DNA of 64,000 nt, taken from NCBI GenBank assembly GCA_003142255.1, contig PLLO01000005.1, positions 1 through 64,000 of the forward strand, written 5' to 3'. This stretch comes from Bacteroidales bacterium. GTDB lineage: Bacteria; Bacteroidota; Bacteroidia; Bacteroidales; VadinHA17. Positions 52,565-62,129 of this stretch are shown here, piece by piece. Each line of letters opens with the position of its first letter. Within the stretch, counting starts at the first letter, position 1. The translations under genes were made by a program, and so were the position numbers. The notes beneath the pieces are model-generated. The model ran no database searches and was not told the DNA's origin. It saw nothing but the letters and a program-made list of their open reading frames with translations.

Positions 52565-53995
52565 TTATTTTTTTTCAAGGATCAATACCCAATCATTTCC
52601 GTTTGTTTTCTCTCCGGGAGGATTAAAAGCTGTTATTCCTGAATTTTTACTGTTACCGTAATAAGTCACTTTTCCGTTGCGAGGATCGAACCATGATACT
52701 TTATACTCAGTCCATGATAACATTTTCATATCCAAAGATATTTCACTTCCATTACATGTATATGCAAAAACGTAATCTTTTCCCCTGGTGATGGCAATAT
52801 AATCATATTTAGAGCCTTGCTTCCCGGCAAGCAATTCCCCGGCCGGAACTCTTTCAAAGTACGGTTTTGAAAGCATAAGCTTTTTGAGATACTTCATTTG
52901 TGATGCCCCGGGAGCATTTATTGCAATGTTCCAGTATTCCTTAACTCCGTATGCCGGGTTCTGGTCCGACGGTTTATAGAACTGCATTATCGAATTATTG
53001 CCATATGTAAACCCACAGCATCCTGCAAAGACCGACCAGTATGCATATCGTCTGACATCAGTGTCGGTCCAGTATGGCTGGGTAGTATCATGCAGCCCCT
53101 GCGGAATTCCTTCATAGGATGGTTCCCCATCAATTGTAGGCTTAACGGGTTTCCTTGAATAATCATCAGATGCATATTTCCAATTATCCTCACCATAAGC
53201 AAGGCCGGTGGTATCCTGATCATATCTCCTGTGACCCGATTGGAACATGTTTATATCGAGCCAGGGCTCATTGTGAAACCAGGTTGAGGATTGTGTCCTG
53301 CCGAAGGGATGATAAGTGATTAACTGATTTTTACAGGTTTTCCGGATGGAGGATCCAATGATATTCCAGATAGCAGTAGAATCATCACCCCTTACATCGC
53401 CACCATTGATCCAGATAATATTGTTTCGGTTTTTATATCTTTCAGCCAGCCACAAGGCGTAATTCTCTGCCTGTTCCCTTGTAACAAGACCGCTTCTTAC
53501 ATTGGATCCCCAGACTGGAACTAAAGCTATATATATTCCTTTCTGCCCAGCCAGATCAATGACATAATCAATATTATCCCAGTAGTCATATTGTTCCGGA
53601 TCATCGAACGAATTTCCAGGCGTCACTTTTGGCTGATCAATCCTATTGTCTATAAGTGCTGTGTCTCCATAAGCATTAACTTCATTTCTTACACCATGCA
53701 GTACCATTACCTGTATTACATTGAAGCCTTTCAGCCTTCTGTTCTCCAGATACTGTTCCGCCTCCGCGCGATTAAGCTTGGTGAACAGCAGCCAGCCGGT
53801 ATCACCAAGCCAGAAAAACGGATCTCCTGCCGCTGTGGCAATAAATCTTCTGTTTTGTGATATGGTAAGTACAGGCGTAAGATCAGTATGAGTGAATGAT
53901 TTACAAGAGGATAAAACCAGGATAGAACTCATTATAATAAACCTCGACAACGCGACGCATGAACACTTGGAAATTTTAATATTGATTATTTTCAT
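52565..53995 (-). CDS. GH140-like (DUF4038) glycoside hydrolase lipoprotein
   Basis: A 476-residue exported enzyme. A lipoprotein signal ends in LVLSSCKS (Cys31). The (beta/alpha)8 domain opens with DPFFWLGDTGWLLFTKLNR, a DUF4038 signature; a beta-sandwich follows at the C-terminus (SWTEYKVSWFDPRNGKV). Asp200 in INGGDVRG and Glu291 in IDGEPSYEG are where I would place the catalytic acids of GH140 apiosidases. The substrate is open. The neighbouring sulfatase suggests a sulfated or decorated glycan. Confidence 0.8.
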   Translation of the reverse strand: MKIINIKISKCSCVALSRFIIMSSILVLSSCKSFTHTDLTPVLTISQNRRFIATAAGDPFFWLGDTGWLLFTKLNRAEAEQYLENRRLKGFNVIQVMVLHGVRNEVNAYGDTALIDNRIDQPKVTPGNSFDDPEQYDYWDNIDYVIDLAGQKGIYIALVPVWGSNVRSGLVTREQAENYALWLAERYKNRNNIIWINGGDVRGDDSTAIWNIIGSSIRKTCKNQLITYHPFGRTQSSTWFHNEPWLDINMFQSGHRRYDQDTTGLAYGEDNWKYASDDYSRKPVKPTIDGEPSYEGIPQGLHDTTQPYWTDTDVRRYAYWSVFAGCCGFTYGNNSIMQFYKPSDQNPAYGVKEYWNIAINAPGASQMKYLKKLMLSKPYFERVPAGELLAGKQGSKYDYIAITRGKDYVFAYTCNGSEISLDMKMLSWTEYKVSWFDPRNGKVTYYGNSKNSGITAFNPPGEKTNGNDWVLILEKK

Positions 53996-54006
53996 GATGC
54001 TGAAAT

Positions 54007-55440
54007 TTACCTGGAGGGTTCAGATGCAAACGGGAAAACTATTGATGGCGTATGTGCCTGTTTCATAATGTCTTCCAGTTTAATTACAATATCAGGATTT
54101 TGTGAAGCAATATTTCGTGCTTCAGATGGATCATTTGAAAGATCGTACAATTCAGTGGCATTACCAGGGCTTTTATCAACATTAAGCTTTATTGCCTTCC
54201 AGTTTCCCTGCCTGACCGCCATTTTCCCACCTTGCTCGTGAAACTCCCAATAGAGGTAATCATGCTCTTTTTGATGCTTCTTCCCCAGAAGTGAAGGGAG
54301 AAAAGAGATACCGTCAATGTTTTCCGGAGGCTTTGCACCTGTTATTTCAGCAAGAGTTGGCATTATATCCCAGAATGCTGAGACATGGTTTGAAACAGAA
54401 CCAGGCTTAATCTTTCCCTGCCATTTTACGATGAAGGGAATTCTGATTCCACCTTCATACAGATCGCGCTTATGGCCTTTTAATCCGCCGTTGCTTTTAA
54501 AATAATCGGGATCACCACCACCTTCCATATGCGGCCCGTTATCTGATGAGAAAATAATAACTGTATTCTTCTCTATTCCTAGCGTCCTGAGCTTATCAAT
54601 TATTTCACCCACATAATCATCCAGCTCCTTTATCATTGCTGCAAAAGCTGCATGAGAATCCGGCTGGGATCCATAAGGACCAAGACGGAATGAGGGTCCG
54701 CTATCAGTTCCTTTAAAAGATTTCTCAGGTTCATATTTACCGAGGAATTGCTTCAGGTAATCATCTTTTGCAGCCAGTTCGGCATGAGGTATCGTAGTAG
54801 CATAATAGAGAAAAAACGGTTTGCCCTTGTTCTTTTCAATGAAATCGATTGCTGCTTTATGAATCAGATCTGCGCTATATGCTCCTTTTTTTCCGCTGTC
54901 GTTCTCTTGTAAAATTACCTTATCATGATTATGCCACAGGTGGTCAGGGTAGTAGTTATGCGCCAGACTCTGACAATTGTAACCATAGAACTCATCAAAC
55001 CCTTGTGAGTTGGGGTCGCCTTCAGTATCAATATAGCCAAGTCCCCATTTGCCAACAGCACAAGTGGTGTATCCCCGGGACTTCAGCATTTCAGCTATTG
55101 TAAATGATTCTGAGGGCATTGGCCACTGCCCTTCAGGTTTCCACTCCTTATTGCCGCGGATTGGTGTATGCCCGGTATGCATGCCTGTAAGAAGTGAGGA
55201 ACGCGATGGAGCACTGACGGTACATCCGGCATAATGCTGCCTGAAAAGCATACCCTGATTTGCAAGTCTGTCGATATTGGGAGTTGAAAACTTTTGCTGA
55301 CCATAACAGCTCAGATCGCCGTATCCAAGGTCGTCAGCAAGAATGAAGACTATATTCGGATGAGCTTTTTCCCTTCCCGTCTGAGAATATGATACTGCTG
55401 CAAGCGATGCAAATAAAACTACCGGCAAGTTTCTTTTCAT
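54007..55440 (-). CDS. Secreted arylsulfatase, Ser-type (S1 family)
   Basis: A sulfate-ester hydrolase of 477 residues with signal peptide MKRNLPVVLFASLAAVSYSQ. Metal-binding NIVFILADDLGYGDL opens the domain. The modification motif is Ser76-Ala-Pro78-Ser-Arg80 followed by SSLLTG, so the residue converted to formylglycine is a Ser rather than Cys. FSSDNGPHMEGG and GGIRIPFIVKW are further family signatures. Activation would require an anaerobic maturase such as the one at 49075-50316. An inverted repeat lies directly before the ATG. Confidence 0.92.
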   Translation of the reverse strand: MKRNLPVVLFASLAAVSYSQTGREKAHPNIVFILADDLGYGDLSCYGQQKFSTPNIDRLANQGMLFRQHYAGCTVSAPSRSSLLTGMHTGHTPIRGNKEWKPEGQWPMPSESFTIAEMLKSRGYTTCAVGKWGLGYIDTEGDPNSQGFDEFYGYNCQSLAHNYYPDHLWHNHDKVILQENDSGKKGAYSADLIHKAAIDFIEKNKGKPFFLYYATTIPHAELAAKDDYLKQFLGKYEPEKSFKGTDSGPSFRLGPYGSQPDSHAAFAAMIKELDDYVGEIIDKLRTLGIEKNTVIIFSSDNGPHMEGGGDPDYFKSNGGLKGHKRDLYEGGIRIPFIVKWQGKIKPGSVSNHVSAFWDIMPTLAEITGAKPPENIDGISFLPSLLGKKHQKEHDYLYWEFHEQGGKMAVRQGNWKAIKLNVDKSPGNATELYDLSNDPSEARNIASQNPDIVIKLEDIMKQAHTPSIVFPFASEPSR

Positions 55441-55477
55441 TTATGGCAGGTCAATAGGATTAATTCTCCTGCCATAA
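55441..55477 (-). promoter_or_regulatory. Perfect 10-bp inverted repeat abutting the sulfatase start codon
   Basis: TTATGGCAGG and CCTGCCATAA (55441-55450 and 55468-55477) are perfect reverse complements with a 17-nt gap. On the minus strand the second arm ends right at the sulfatase ATG. No U-run follows, so a terminator is unlikely; an operator or an RNA hairpin at the ribosome-binding site fits better. Confidence 0.55.
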
Positions 55478-55500
55478 AATTAGAAAAATTTTGCCGAACA

Positions 55501-57168
55501 TTATTTATAGGAATCAACATGGACGCTTTTCACAGCACGTCCAGACGGGTCTATCATGTTTTTAAATGAGGCATCCCAGGCAAGGGCTTCAGCCGTGCTG
55601 CAGGCGACAGAAGGAACCGAAGGAACGCATGATGCAGCTGAATCTGAAGGGAAATGCTCAGCAAAAATCGACCTGTAATAGTACTCTTCTTTCGACATCG
55701 GTGGATTAATAGGGAAGCGATACTTGGCATTCTTCAGCTGATCGTCAGTAACCTCTTTTGCTGTAAGAGCCCTTAGCGTGTCTATCCAGTTATATCCCAC
55801 ACCGTCAGAAAACTGCTCTTTCTGGCGCCATGTTATGGAAGCAGGAAGATAATCCTCAAATGCTTTACGCAGTACCCATTTCTCCATCCTCTCCTTTGAG
55901 ATCATTTTTTCGTCGGGGTTCAGGCGCATGGCTACATCCATGAATTCCTTATCGAGAAATGGAACACGTCCTTCCACACCCCAGGCAGCAAGCGATTTAT
56001 TGGCCCTGAGGCAATCATAGAGATGAAGCTTGCTCAGCTTTCTCACTGTTTCTTCATGAAATGCCTGAGCTGAAGGTGCTTTATGAAAATAGAGATACCC
56101 ACCGAAAATTTCATCGGCACCTTCTCCGGAAAGAACCATCTTCACCCCCATCGATTTGATAACCCTTGCAAGCAGGTACATTGGCGTGGAGGCCCTTATT
56201 GTAGTAACGTCATAAGTTTCAATATGATATATTACATCACGCAATGCATCGAGCCCCTCCTGAACTGTGAAATTTATTTCATGGTGGATAGTGCCTATAT
56301 GCTTAGCAACCTTTCTGGCAGAAGCAAGATCGGGTGATCCTTCAAGCCCGATCGCAAAAGAATGGAGCTGAGGCCACCATGCTTCGCTTTTATCCTGCGA
56401 TTCTATTCTTTTCGGTGCAAATTTCTTGGCAATTGCCGATACTATTGATGAGTCGAGCCCTCCGGAGAGCAGAACTCCATATGGAACATCAGACATAAGC
56501 TGGCGATGAACCGATGCTTCAAGCGCGCTGCGAAGATCAGCAATTGAAGTTTCGTTCTTTTCTACAGATTTGTATTCCATCCAGTCGCGAGTGTACCACT
56601 TCTTCATCTTACCGTCCTTGCTGTAGAGGTAATGACCCGGGAGGAATTCCTCTATTTTGTTGCAAACGCCCTCAAGCGCCTTGAGCTCCGACGCTACATA
56701 AAAGTTGCCGAACTGATCCCATCCGATATAGAGCGGCACAATGCCAAGATGGTCGCGTGCAATAAGATAACAGTCATTTTCCTTGTCATAAAGCGCAAAT
56801 GCGAAAATACCGTTCATTTCCTCAAGAAATGCGGGACCTTTTTCCTTGTAGAGCGGAAGTATCACTTCACAGTCGGAATGAGTAAGGAACTCATAAGAAC
56901 CTTCGTATCGCTTGCGAATATCCTGATGATTATAAATCTCACCGTTAACTGCGAGAATAAGGTTTCCGTCACTACTGTAGAGGGGCTGTTTTCCTGACTG
57001 GGGATCGACAATCGAGAGCCTTTCATGGGCAAGAATCGCCTTTTCACAATAAAAAATGCCTGACCAGTCCGGACCACGATGCCGTAATTTTTTCGACATC
57101 TTCAGGACAACCGGCCTCAGGTCCATATAATTGCTCTTTAAATCAAATACTCCGACAATACCGCACAT
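55501..57168 (-). CDS. asnB: Asparagine synthase B (glutamine-hydrolysing)
   Basis: Makes asparagine from aspartate with ATP and glutamine. The N-terminal glutaminase starts MCGIVG with the nucleophile Cys2, RHRGPD and NGEIYNH; the synthetase domain has the PP-loop LLSGGLDSSI and SGEGADEIFGGY. 555 residues, normal for AsnB. The C-terminal 50 residues, rich in Ser and Ala (SDSAASCVPSVPSVACST), are as in other AsnB proteins. Transcribed alone or ahead of the sulfatase gene. Confidence 0.96.
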   Translation of the reverse strand: MCGIVGVFDLKSNYMDLRPVVLKMSKKLRHRGPDWSGIFYCEKAILAHERLSIVDPQSGKQPLYSSDGNLILAVNGEIYNHQDIRKRYEGSYEFLTHSDCEVILPLYKEKGPAFLEEMNGIFAFALYDKENDCYLIARDHLGIVPLYIGWDQFGNFYVASELKALEGVCNKIEEFLPGHYLYSKDGKMKKWYTRDWMEYKSVEKNETSIADLRSALEASVHRQLMSDVPYGVLLSGGLDSSIVSAIAKKFAPKRIESQDKSEAWWPQLHSFAIGLEGSPDLASARKVAKHIGTIHHEINFTVQEGLDALRDVIYHIETYDVTTIRASTPMYLLARVIKSMGVKMVLSGEGADEIFGGYLYFHKAPSAQAFHEETVRKLSKLHLYDCLRANKSLAAWGVEGRVPFLDKEFMDVAMRLNPDEKMISKERMEKWVLRKAFEDYLPASITWRQKEQFSDGVGYNWIDTLRALTAKEVTDDQLKNAKYRFPINPPMSKEEYYYRSIFAEHFPSDSAASCVPSVPSVACSTAEALAWDASFKNMIDPSGRAVKSVHVDSYK

Positions 57169-57443
57169 ACCAGCTTATTTTAATGGATATTCATTTTGTA
57201 ATTCCTGCAAAACTAATAAAAATATTATACTACAAAAATAAAATGATATTAAATATGATATTTATATATATATATTAAAGTAAAATAGGATATATAGTAA
57301 AATATATAAATAAATAAATGATAATATGTATATAATATTAATATGACAAATATCATTTAAATATCAAATAAACGGGCATGCAATTTAAATAGGTTTTATC
57401 CAAAGGCCGAATGATATATTTCAATTAAAATAATTAAAATGAA
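57169..57443. other. AT-rich gene-free region between asnB and the efflux regulator
   Basis: Very AT-rich, with TATATA runs and near-repeats of ATGATATT. No ORF or RNA gene found. It contains the divergent asnB promoter near 57208-57235. Confidence 0.5.
57208..57235 (-). promoter_or_regulatory. asnB promoter
   Basis: On the minus strand TTG (57235-57233), 17-nt spacer, TAGTTTTG (57215-57208); about 33 nt of leader before the ATG. Confidence 0.5.
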
Positions 57444-57468
57444 CTGACCATTTAAACAAATCGGTCAG
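57444..57468. promoter_or_regulatory. Operator palindrome of the TetR regulator
   Basis: CTGACC-N13-GGTCAG, perfect half sites, placed just upstream of the -7 box of the tetR-efflux operon, where binding would block RNA polymerase. Confidence 0.6.
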
Positions 57469-57477
57469 AAAGATTGT

Positions 57478-57485
57478 TATATTTG
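57478..57485 (+). promoter_or_regulatory. -7 box of the tetR-efflux operon
   Basis: TATATTTG, a perfect match. It lies inside the longest possible frame of the regulator (from TTG 57474) and so excludes that start; GTG 57504 fits. Confidence 0.55.
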
Positions 57486-57503
57486 CGGCTTAAATTTTTT
57501 GAA

Positions 57504-58124
57504 GTGGTAACTGACAGAGAACCGAAAGAAGATAAAGCAGATTTGATATTAAGTGCTGCTCAGAAACTTTTTGGCCTCTATGGAGCTGAAAAAACCTCCA
57601 TGAGGGAGATCGCAGATGATCTTCATATGTCGAAAGCCTCTCTCTATTATTATTTCCCGGATAAGGAAAATCTTTACAAGGCGGTCATTGAGAAAGAACA
57701 GGCCGAATTCCTGGATACGCTGGAGAAGGACATTCAGGATAATACGGATCCGGCAGAGAGCCTCAGGCGTTATGCCCTCAACCGCCTCTCCTATTTTAAA
57801 TATCTGGTGAACCTGGGAAGAATAGGTCCGGCATCGATTCCTGATTTCAAGCCGCTTATTGCAGATTCCTTCAAAGCTTTCAGGGAAAAGGAGAAAAAGA
57901 TTGTGATGCAGATCCTTGAGAAAGGGGAAAGCAGCGGGCAATTCAAAACGAATAACACTTATGAGGTAGCGACACTCTTTCTGGATATCATGAGAGGTCT
58001 CCGTAGCATATTTTTAAACAACAAAAAGCTCTTTTCAATAAATGATGAAGATTACAAGCAATTATCTCATCAGGTAGCTGCTGCTACAGATATTTTTATC
58101 AAAGGCTTGATGTACAAAGAATAA
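57504..58124 (+). CDS. TetR/AcrR-family regulator of the efflux operon
   Basis: A 206-residue repressor. The N-terminal HTH is complete: LILSAAQKLFGLYGAEKTSM, REIADDLHMSKASLYYYFPDKENLY. The C-terminal part is a helical ligand-binding domain without recognisable sequence. GTG 57504 is chosen because the promoter's -7 box covers the earlier codons. A 25-bp palindrome overlaps the promoter, so it most likely represses its own operon and is released by a substrate of the pump encoded behind it. Confidence 0.88.
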   Translation: MVTDREPKEDKADLILSAAQKLFGLYGAEKTSMREIADDLHMSKASLYYYFPDKENLYKAVIEKEQAEFLDTLEKDIQDNTDPAESLRRYALNRLSYFKYLVNLGRIGPASIPDFKPLIADSFKAFREKEKKIVMQILEKGESSGQFKTNNTYEVATLFLDIMRGLRSIFLNNKKLFSINDEDYKQLSHQVAAATDIFIKGLMYKE

Positions 58125-58152
58125 AAGTAATAATCTAATATTAATACAAAGA

Positions 58153-59160
58153 ATGGCACAGAATCCGAAGAAAAACAAGGTAAAAGTTTATATACCTCTG
58201 GGTATAGTAATAATTGCAGTACTTGTAGGTGCATGGTACTGGTATAGGGATTATTCAAGATATATAACGTCTGACGATGCCCGGATAGACGCCGATAATG
58301 TAACCATTGGTTCAAAGATGCTCGGAAGAATTGTGGCTGTTTATGCACAGGAAGGAGACGTCGTCGCGAAAGGCAAGCTTCTTGCCGAACTCGACAGCTC
58401 TGATTTGATTGCTCAAAGAAATCAGGCTATAGCTCTGAGGGAACAGGCTTTGACAAATCTTGGACAGTCAAATGCAAAGTTTGTGTCAGATCAGCAAAGC
58501 CTTAAAGTTGTTGAAATAAACCTCGAACGTGCGAAGGAAGACCTTGACAGAGCCAAAAAACAGTCAGAAGGCGGTGTTATAACCGATGAACAGTACGATC
58601 ATATCAAAAAAACGTACGAGGCAGCTTCAGCTCAGGTGGATGCTACAAAAGCCCTGATCGCCGTTTCAAAGTCGCAGATAAGCAGCGCATCTGCTGCAGT
58701 TGAAACTGCAAATGCACAGACTAAGGTTCTGGACACCCAGCTTAAGAATACCCGGCTCTGGTCGCCAGGGAACGGAGTTATCGCTAAAAGATGGCTTCTG
58801 CCGGGTGATGTCATTCAGCCAGGCCAATCGGCTTTCACCCTTACCGACGATAGCAGAAAATGGGTTATCAGCTACCTTGAAGAGACGAAAATATCAGAAA
58901 TTAAAAACGGTCAGGATGTAAAATTCACAATAGATGCTTTCCCTAATGTCAAATTTTACGGGAAGGTTTTCCTTACGGGCACGAGCACTGCGTCAGTATT
59001 TTCACTGATACCGGCAAGTAATGCATCAGGTAATTTCACCAAAGTAACTCAAAGGATCCCAGTAAGGATATCCATTGATTCAGCCAGTAACGGGAAGGAT
59101 ATTTCCTCTTTTAATATTTTACCTGGAATGTCAGCTGTTATCAAGATAACAAGAAATTAG
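58153..59160 (+). CDS. HlyD/EmrA-family membrane-fusion protein
   Basis: Periplasmic adaptor of a tripartite efflux pump, 335 residues. One N-terminal transmembrane helix (IPLGIVIIAVLVGAWYWY), a biotinyl-lipoyl half (DADNVTIGSKMLGRIVAVYA), a coiled-coil hairpin (about 80-195, with repeated Ala/Gln heptads), the second lipoyl half (RLWSPGNGVIAKRWLLPGDV) and a beta barrel. It starts 28 bp after tetR, and its stop overlaps the start region of the transporter gene. Confidence 0.92.
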   Translation: MAQNPKKNKVKVYIPLGIVIIAVLVGAWYWYRDYSRYITSDDARIDADNVTIGSKMLGRIVAVYAQEGDVVAKGKLLAELDSSDLIAQRNQAIALREQALTNLGQSNAKFVSDQQSLKVVEINLERAKEDLDRAKKQSEGGVITDEQYDHIKKTYEAASAQVDATKALIAVSKSQISSASAAVETANAQTKVLDTQLKNTRLWSPGNGVIAKRWLLPGDVIQPGQSAFTLTDDSRKWVISYLEETKISEIKNGQDVKFTIDAFPNVKFYGKVFLTGTSTASVFSLIPASNASGNFTKVTQRIPVRISIDSASNGKDISSFNILPGMSAVIKITRN

Positions 59161-59162
59161 TG

Positions 59163-60794
59163 ATGGAACGAAGGAGAACACCATCTCACAGGATCAGGAT
59201 GTTTTTCAGGAAACCTGATTCCATAATACATCCCCGGCACAAATCGTACAAATGGTTTTTGCTCGCGAACATTATGCTTGGGACATTTATGGCTGTTCTC
59301 GATGCTACGGTTGTAAATACGGGCCTTCCAAAGATCATGGCATCCTTTGGTGTTGGTCTCGACAAGATTGAGTGGGTTATTACCGCTTATATGCTTGCGA
59401 TGGCAGTGATGCTGCCCACTTCAGGATGGCTTGCAGACAGGTTCGGTTACAAGCGGATGTACTTCCTCGGTTTGCTCCTGTTCACCTCGGGTTCATTACT
59501 CTGCGGATTATCACAGGATGAGAATATGCTTATTATTTCGAGAGTGATTCAGGGTTTGGGGGCCGGAACACTTCAACCACTGGGAATGGCTATAATTACT
59601 CGGGAATTCCCGGTTAAACAACGCGGACTGGCTCTCGGATTCTGGGGAATTGCTGCTGCAGCATCTGTCTCATTCGGACCGACGATCGGCGGTTTCATTA
59701 TTGATAATTTTAGCTGGCAACTGATCTTTGACATCAATATCCCGATCGGTATTCTGGCGATGTTTTTTACAATTATTATTCAGGCTGAATATAAGCACCC
59801 AATAAGAAGGAAATTTGACCTGATTGGTTTTATATCGGTAACTATATTCCTACCCCTGTCACTTTACACGCTTTCAGAAGGCAATGCAGCAACAAACGCT
59901 GCAGGCTGGCATGCTCCTTATATTCTTTTATTCGCAGCCATTTCAGCCATTGCTCTTGCTGTTTTTGTTACTACAGAACTTACAGCAGAAGATCCGATTA
60001 TAGACCTGCGACTCCTTGGAAATCATAATTTCGGACTTGCAACCATAATAATGATCTTTTTCAGTATCGGGATGTTTGGGAGTACATTCCTGTTGCCGAT
60101 CTATCTTCAGAATTCGATGGGATATACAGCCCTTCAGGCTGGTTCAGTTTTCCTTCCTGTTGGAATTATACAAGGAGTTCTTGCTCCTGTTTCCGGCAGG
60201 ATTTCTGACAAGCTGAACCCAAAGGTTCCAATGACAATCGGGATTCTGCTGATGGCATTCAGCTTTTATCTTAACTCAAAGCTCTCATTCCTTAGCGAAA
60301 TGAAAGCAATAATGGTCTCCCTGTATGTCAGAGGAGTCGGGATGGGTCTCACTTTTACTGCATTGAGCACCATTGCGCTTATCGAAATCCCCCGCGAAAA
60401 AATGGCACAGGCAGCTGGTATTTCCAATTCTATCCGTCAGCTTGGCGGAAGCCTGGGAGTGGCTTTACTCGCAACTCTGTTGACGACGAGGGTGAATTAT
60501 CATGCTCAGCAGTACGGGATGGCATTAAATGCACGATCGGAAATTTATCAGCAAACAACAACGAATATAAGATATTATGCACAGCACGAAGCCGGGGCAT
60601 CTCCGGGTGATGCAGCAAAATATTCCCAGACAGCGATTCTGTCAAATATCAGCAAACAGGCTTATATTGAAGGGATTAATGACGACTTTCTTCTGGCTGG
60701 GGTAATAACGCTGCTGGGAGGTATTCCCATCATCTTTATGCGTACAAAAAAAACAAAAACCGTAAAAATTAAAGTTCATGAACAGACTGAATAA
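59163..60794 (+). CDS. MFS drug transporter, DHA2 (EmrB/QacA) family
   Basis: A 543-residue proton antiporter with 14 predicted helices. Motif A is GWLADRFGYKRMY after the second helix; motif C-like GFWGIAAAASVSFGPTIGG is in the fifth. DHA2 members work with EmrA-type adaptors and a TolC-like channel, both encoded alongside. ATG 59163 is preferred over GTG 59160, which shares a base with the upstream stop. The last 17 bp overlap the TolC-like gene. Confidence 0.93.
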   Translation: MERRRTPSHRIRMFFRKPDSIIHPRHKSYKWFLLANIMLGTFMAVLDATVVNTGLPKIMASFGVGLDKIEWVITAYMLAMAVMLPTSGWLADRFGYKRMYFLGLLLFTSGSLLCGLSQDENMLIISRVIQGLGAGTLQPLGMAIITREFPVKQRGLALGFWGIAAAASVSFGPTIGGFIIDNFSWQLIFDINIPIGILAMFFTIIIQAEYKHPIRRKFDLIGFISVTIFLPLSLYTLSEGNAATNAAGWHAPYILLFAAISAIALAVFVTTELTAEDPIIDLRLLGNHNFGLATIIMIFFSIGMFGSTFLLPIYLQNSMGYTALQAGSVFLPVGIIQGVLAPVSGRISDKLNPKVPMTIGILLMAFSFYLNSKLSFLSEMKAIMVSLYVRGVGMGLTFTALSTIALIEIPREKMAQAAGISNSIRQLGGSLGVALLATLLTTRVNYHAQQYGMALNARSEIYQQTTTNIRYYAQHEAGASPGDAAKYSQTAILSNISKQAYIEGINDDFLLAGVITLLGGIPIIFMRTKKTKTVKIKVHEQTE

Positions 60795-62118
60795 ATATAG
60801 AACATGCATTCTATTGATTGCCCTGGTCCTTATTGCCAGTTTATCTGCAAATTCACAGGATACGCAGGGAGCTATGGCTGCCGTTAAATCAGATTCACTC
60901 TCGCTTAAATCTTTAATAGCGGAAGTGGTTAGTACTCATCCTACTGTCAAAAGCGCTGAAGAAGCTTTAAAAAATGCCGATGCCAGGATAGGTGCAGCCA
61001 GGGCAGGTTATTATCCTGTCGTTGATGCCAATGCTAATTTTTCAAATATCGGGCCGGTCATGAAGATTTATATCCCATCCATGGGAACATTTCAGCTTTA
61101 TCCGGAGAACAATTACTCGGCAACAATAAATTTAAGGCAGGTGATATATGATTTCGGAAGAACAAAAACAAATATTGAATTAGAAAATGAGGGCAGGATA
61201 ATAGGCGAAAAAGCTCTCGACCAGGTAAGGCAGAAGATGGCAATGGCTACTGTCAACAACTTTTATACACTTGCCTTTTTGCAGCATGCAATTAAGATCA
61301 TGGATGAACAGCTTGCTACACTGCAGTCTCATCTGAAGTACATTGAAACACTTAAATCCACCGGATCTGCCACTGATTATCAGGTGCTTTCCACCAAGGT
61401 TAAAATTTCGACAGCCGAAAGCGAGAAATCAGACCTTATTGCAGCACTTGGAATCCAACAGGCTTATCTCTGTTCGTTGACAGGCAATAACAACCGGATA
61501 CCGGTTGTAAGGGAAGAACTTGAGGTTATTGCTCCAGTTGTAACTGGTGATTCACTCCTCAGCTTTGCTTACCATAACCGTGACGAGATGGCAATAAACC
61601 ACGAAAAGGCGGTTTTAGCAGGATTAAGATATCAGTTTACTAAGACTCTCGACAAGCCTGTTATTAATTTCATTGCCGCAGGAGGTGCCAAAAACGGATA
61701 CCTGCCGGACCTTAATCAGCTTAAGGCAAACTATGCTGTCGGAGTAGGTATTTCCGTCCCGATCTTTGATGGCATGAAGACTAAGTACAATCTTCAGCAA
61801 GCCGAATCGGCTATCAATTCACTGCATTTCGAGAATGAAGGAACCCAAAGAAACATTACATCAGAAGTCAGGGAGGCAGAAGAATATGTTGTTTCAGCAA
61901 AGCAGAAGGAAATGCAATTCAGGCTTCAGCTTGAACAGGCGCAAGAAGCATATTCCCTTGCTGAAACAAGCTTCAGGTCTGGTGTAATAACAAATCTTGA
62001 ACTGCTCGATGCAAATACGACAGTTTCGCAAAGCATGCTCATGCTGCTTAAGGCCAGGATTGACTATGCTGCCAGCATTTACAGACTTAAAGCTGCCCTT
62101 GGCGAGAGGCTCTATTAA
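60778..62118 (+). CDS. TolC-family outer-membrane efflux channel
   Basis: A 446-residue outer-membrane factor with signal peptide ending in LIASLSANSQ. Two repeated halves with long coiled helices: the first has TVKSAEEALKNADARIGAARAG and YPVVDANANFSNIG; the second FIAAGGAKNGYLPDLNQLKA and GISVPIFDGMKTKYNLQQAE. The last gene of the tetR-emrA-emrB-tolC-type operon, translationally coupled to the transporter. Confidence 0.93.
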   Translation: MNRLNKYRTCILLIALVLIASLSANSQDTQGAMAAVKSDSLSLKSLIAEVVSTHPTVKSAEEALKNADARIGAARAGYYPVVDANANFSNIGPVMKIYIPSMGTFQLYPENNYSATINLRQVIYDFGRTKTNIELENEGRIIGEKALDQVRQKMAMATVNNFYTLAFLQHAIKIMDEQLATLQSHLKYIETLKSTGSATDYQVLSTKVKISTAESEKSDLIAALGIQQAYLCSLTGNNNRIPVVREELEVIAPVVTGDSLLSFAYHNRDEMAINHEKAVLAGLRYQFTKTLDKPVINFIAAGGAKNGYLPDLNQLKANYAVGVGISVPIFDGMKTKYNLQQAESAINSLHFENEGTQRNITSEVREAEEYVVSAKQKEMQFRLQLEQAQEAYSLAETSFRSGVITNLELLDANTTVSQSMLMLLKARIDYAASIYRLKAALGERLY

Positions 62119-62129
62119 TGCCTTATTTT

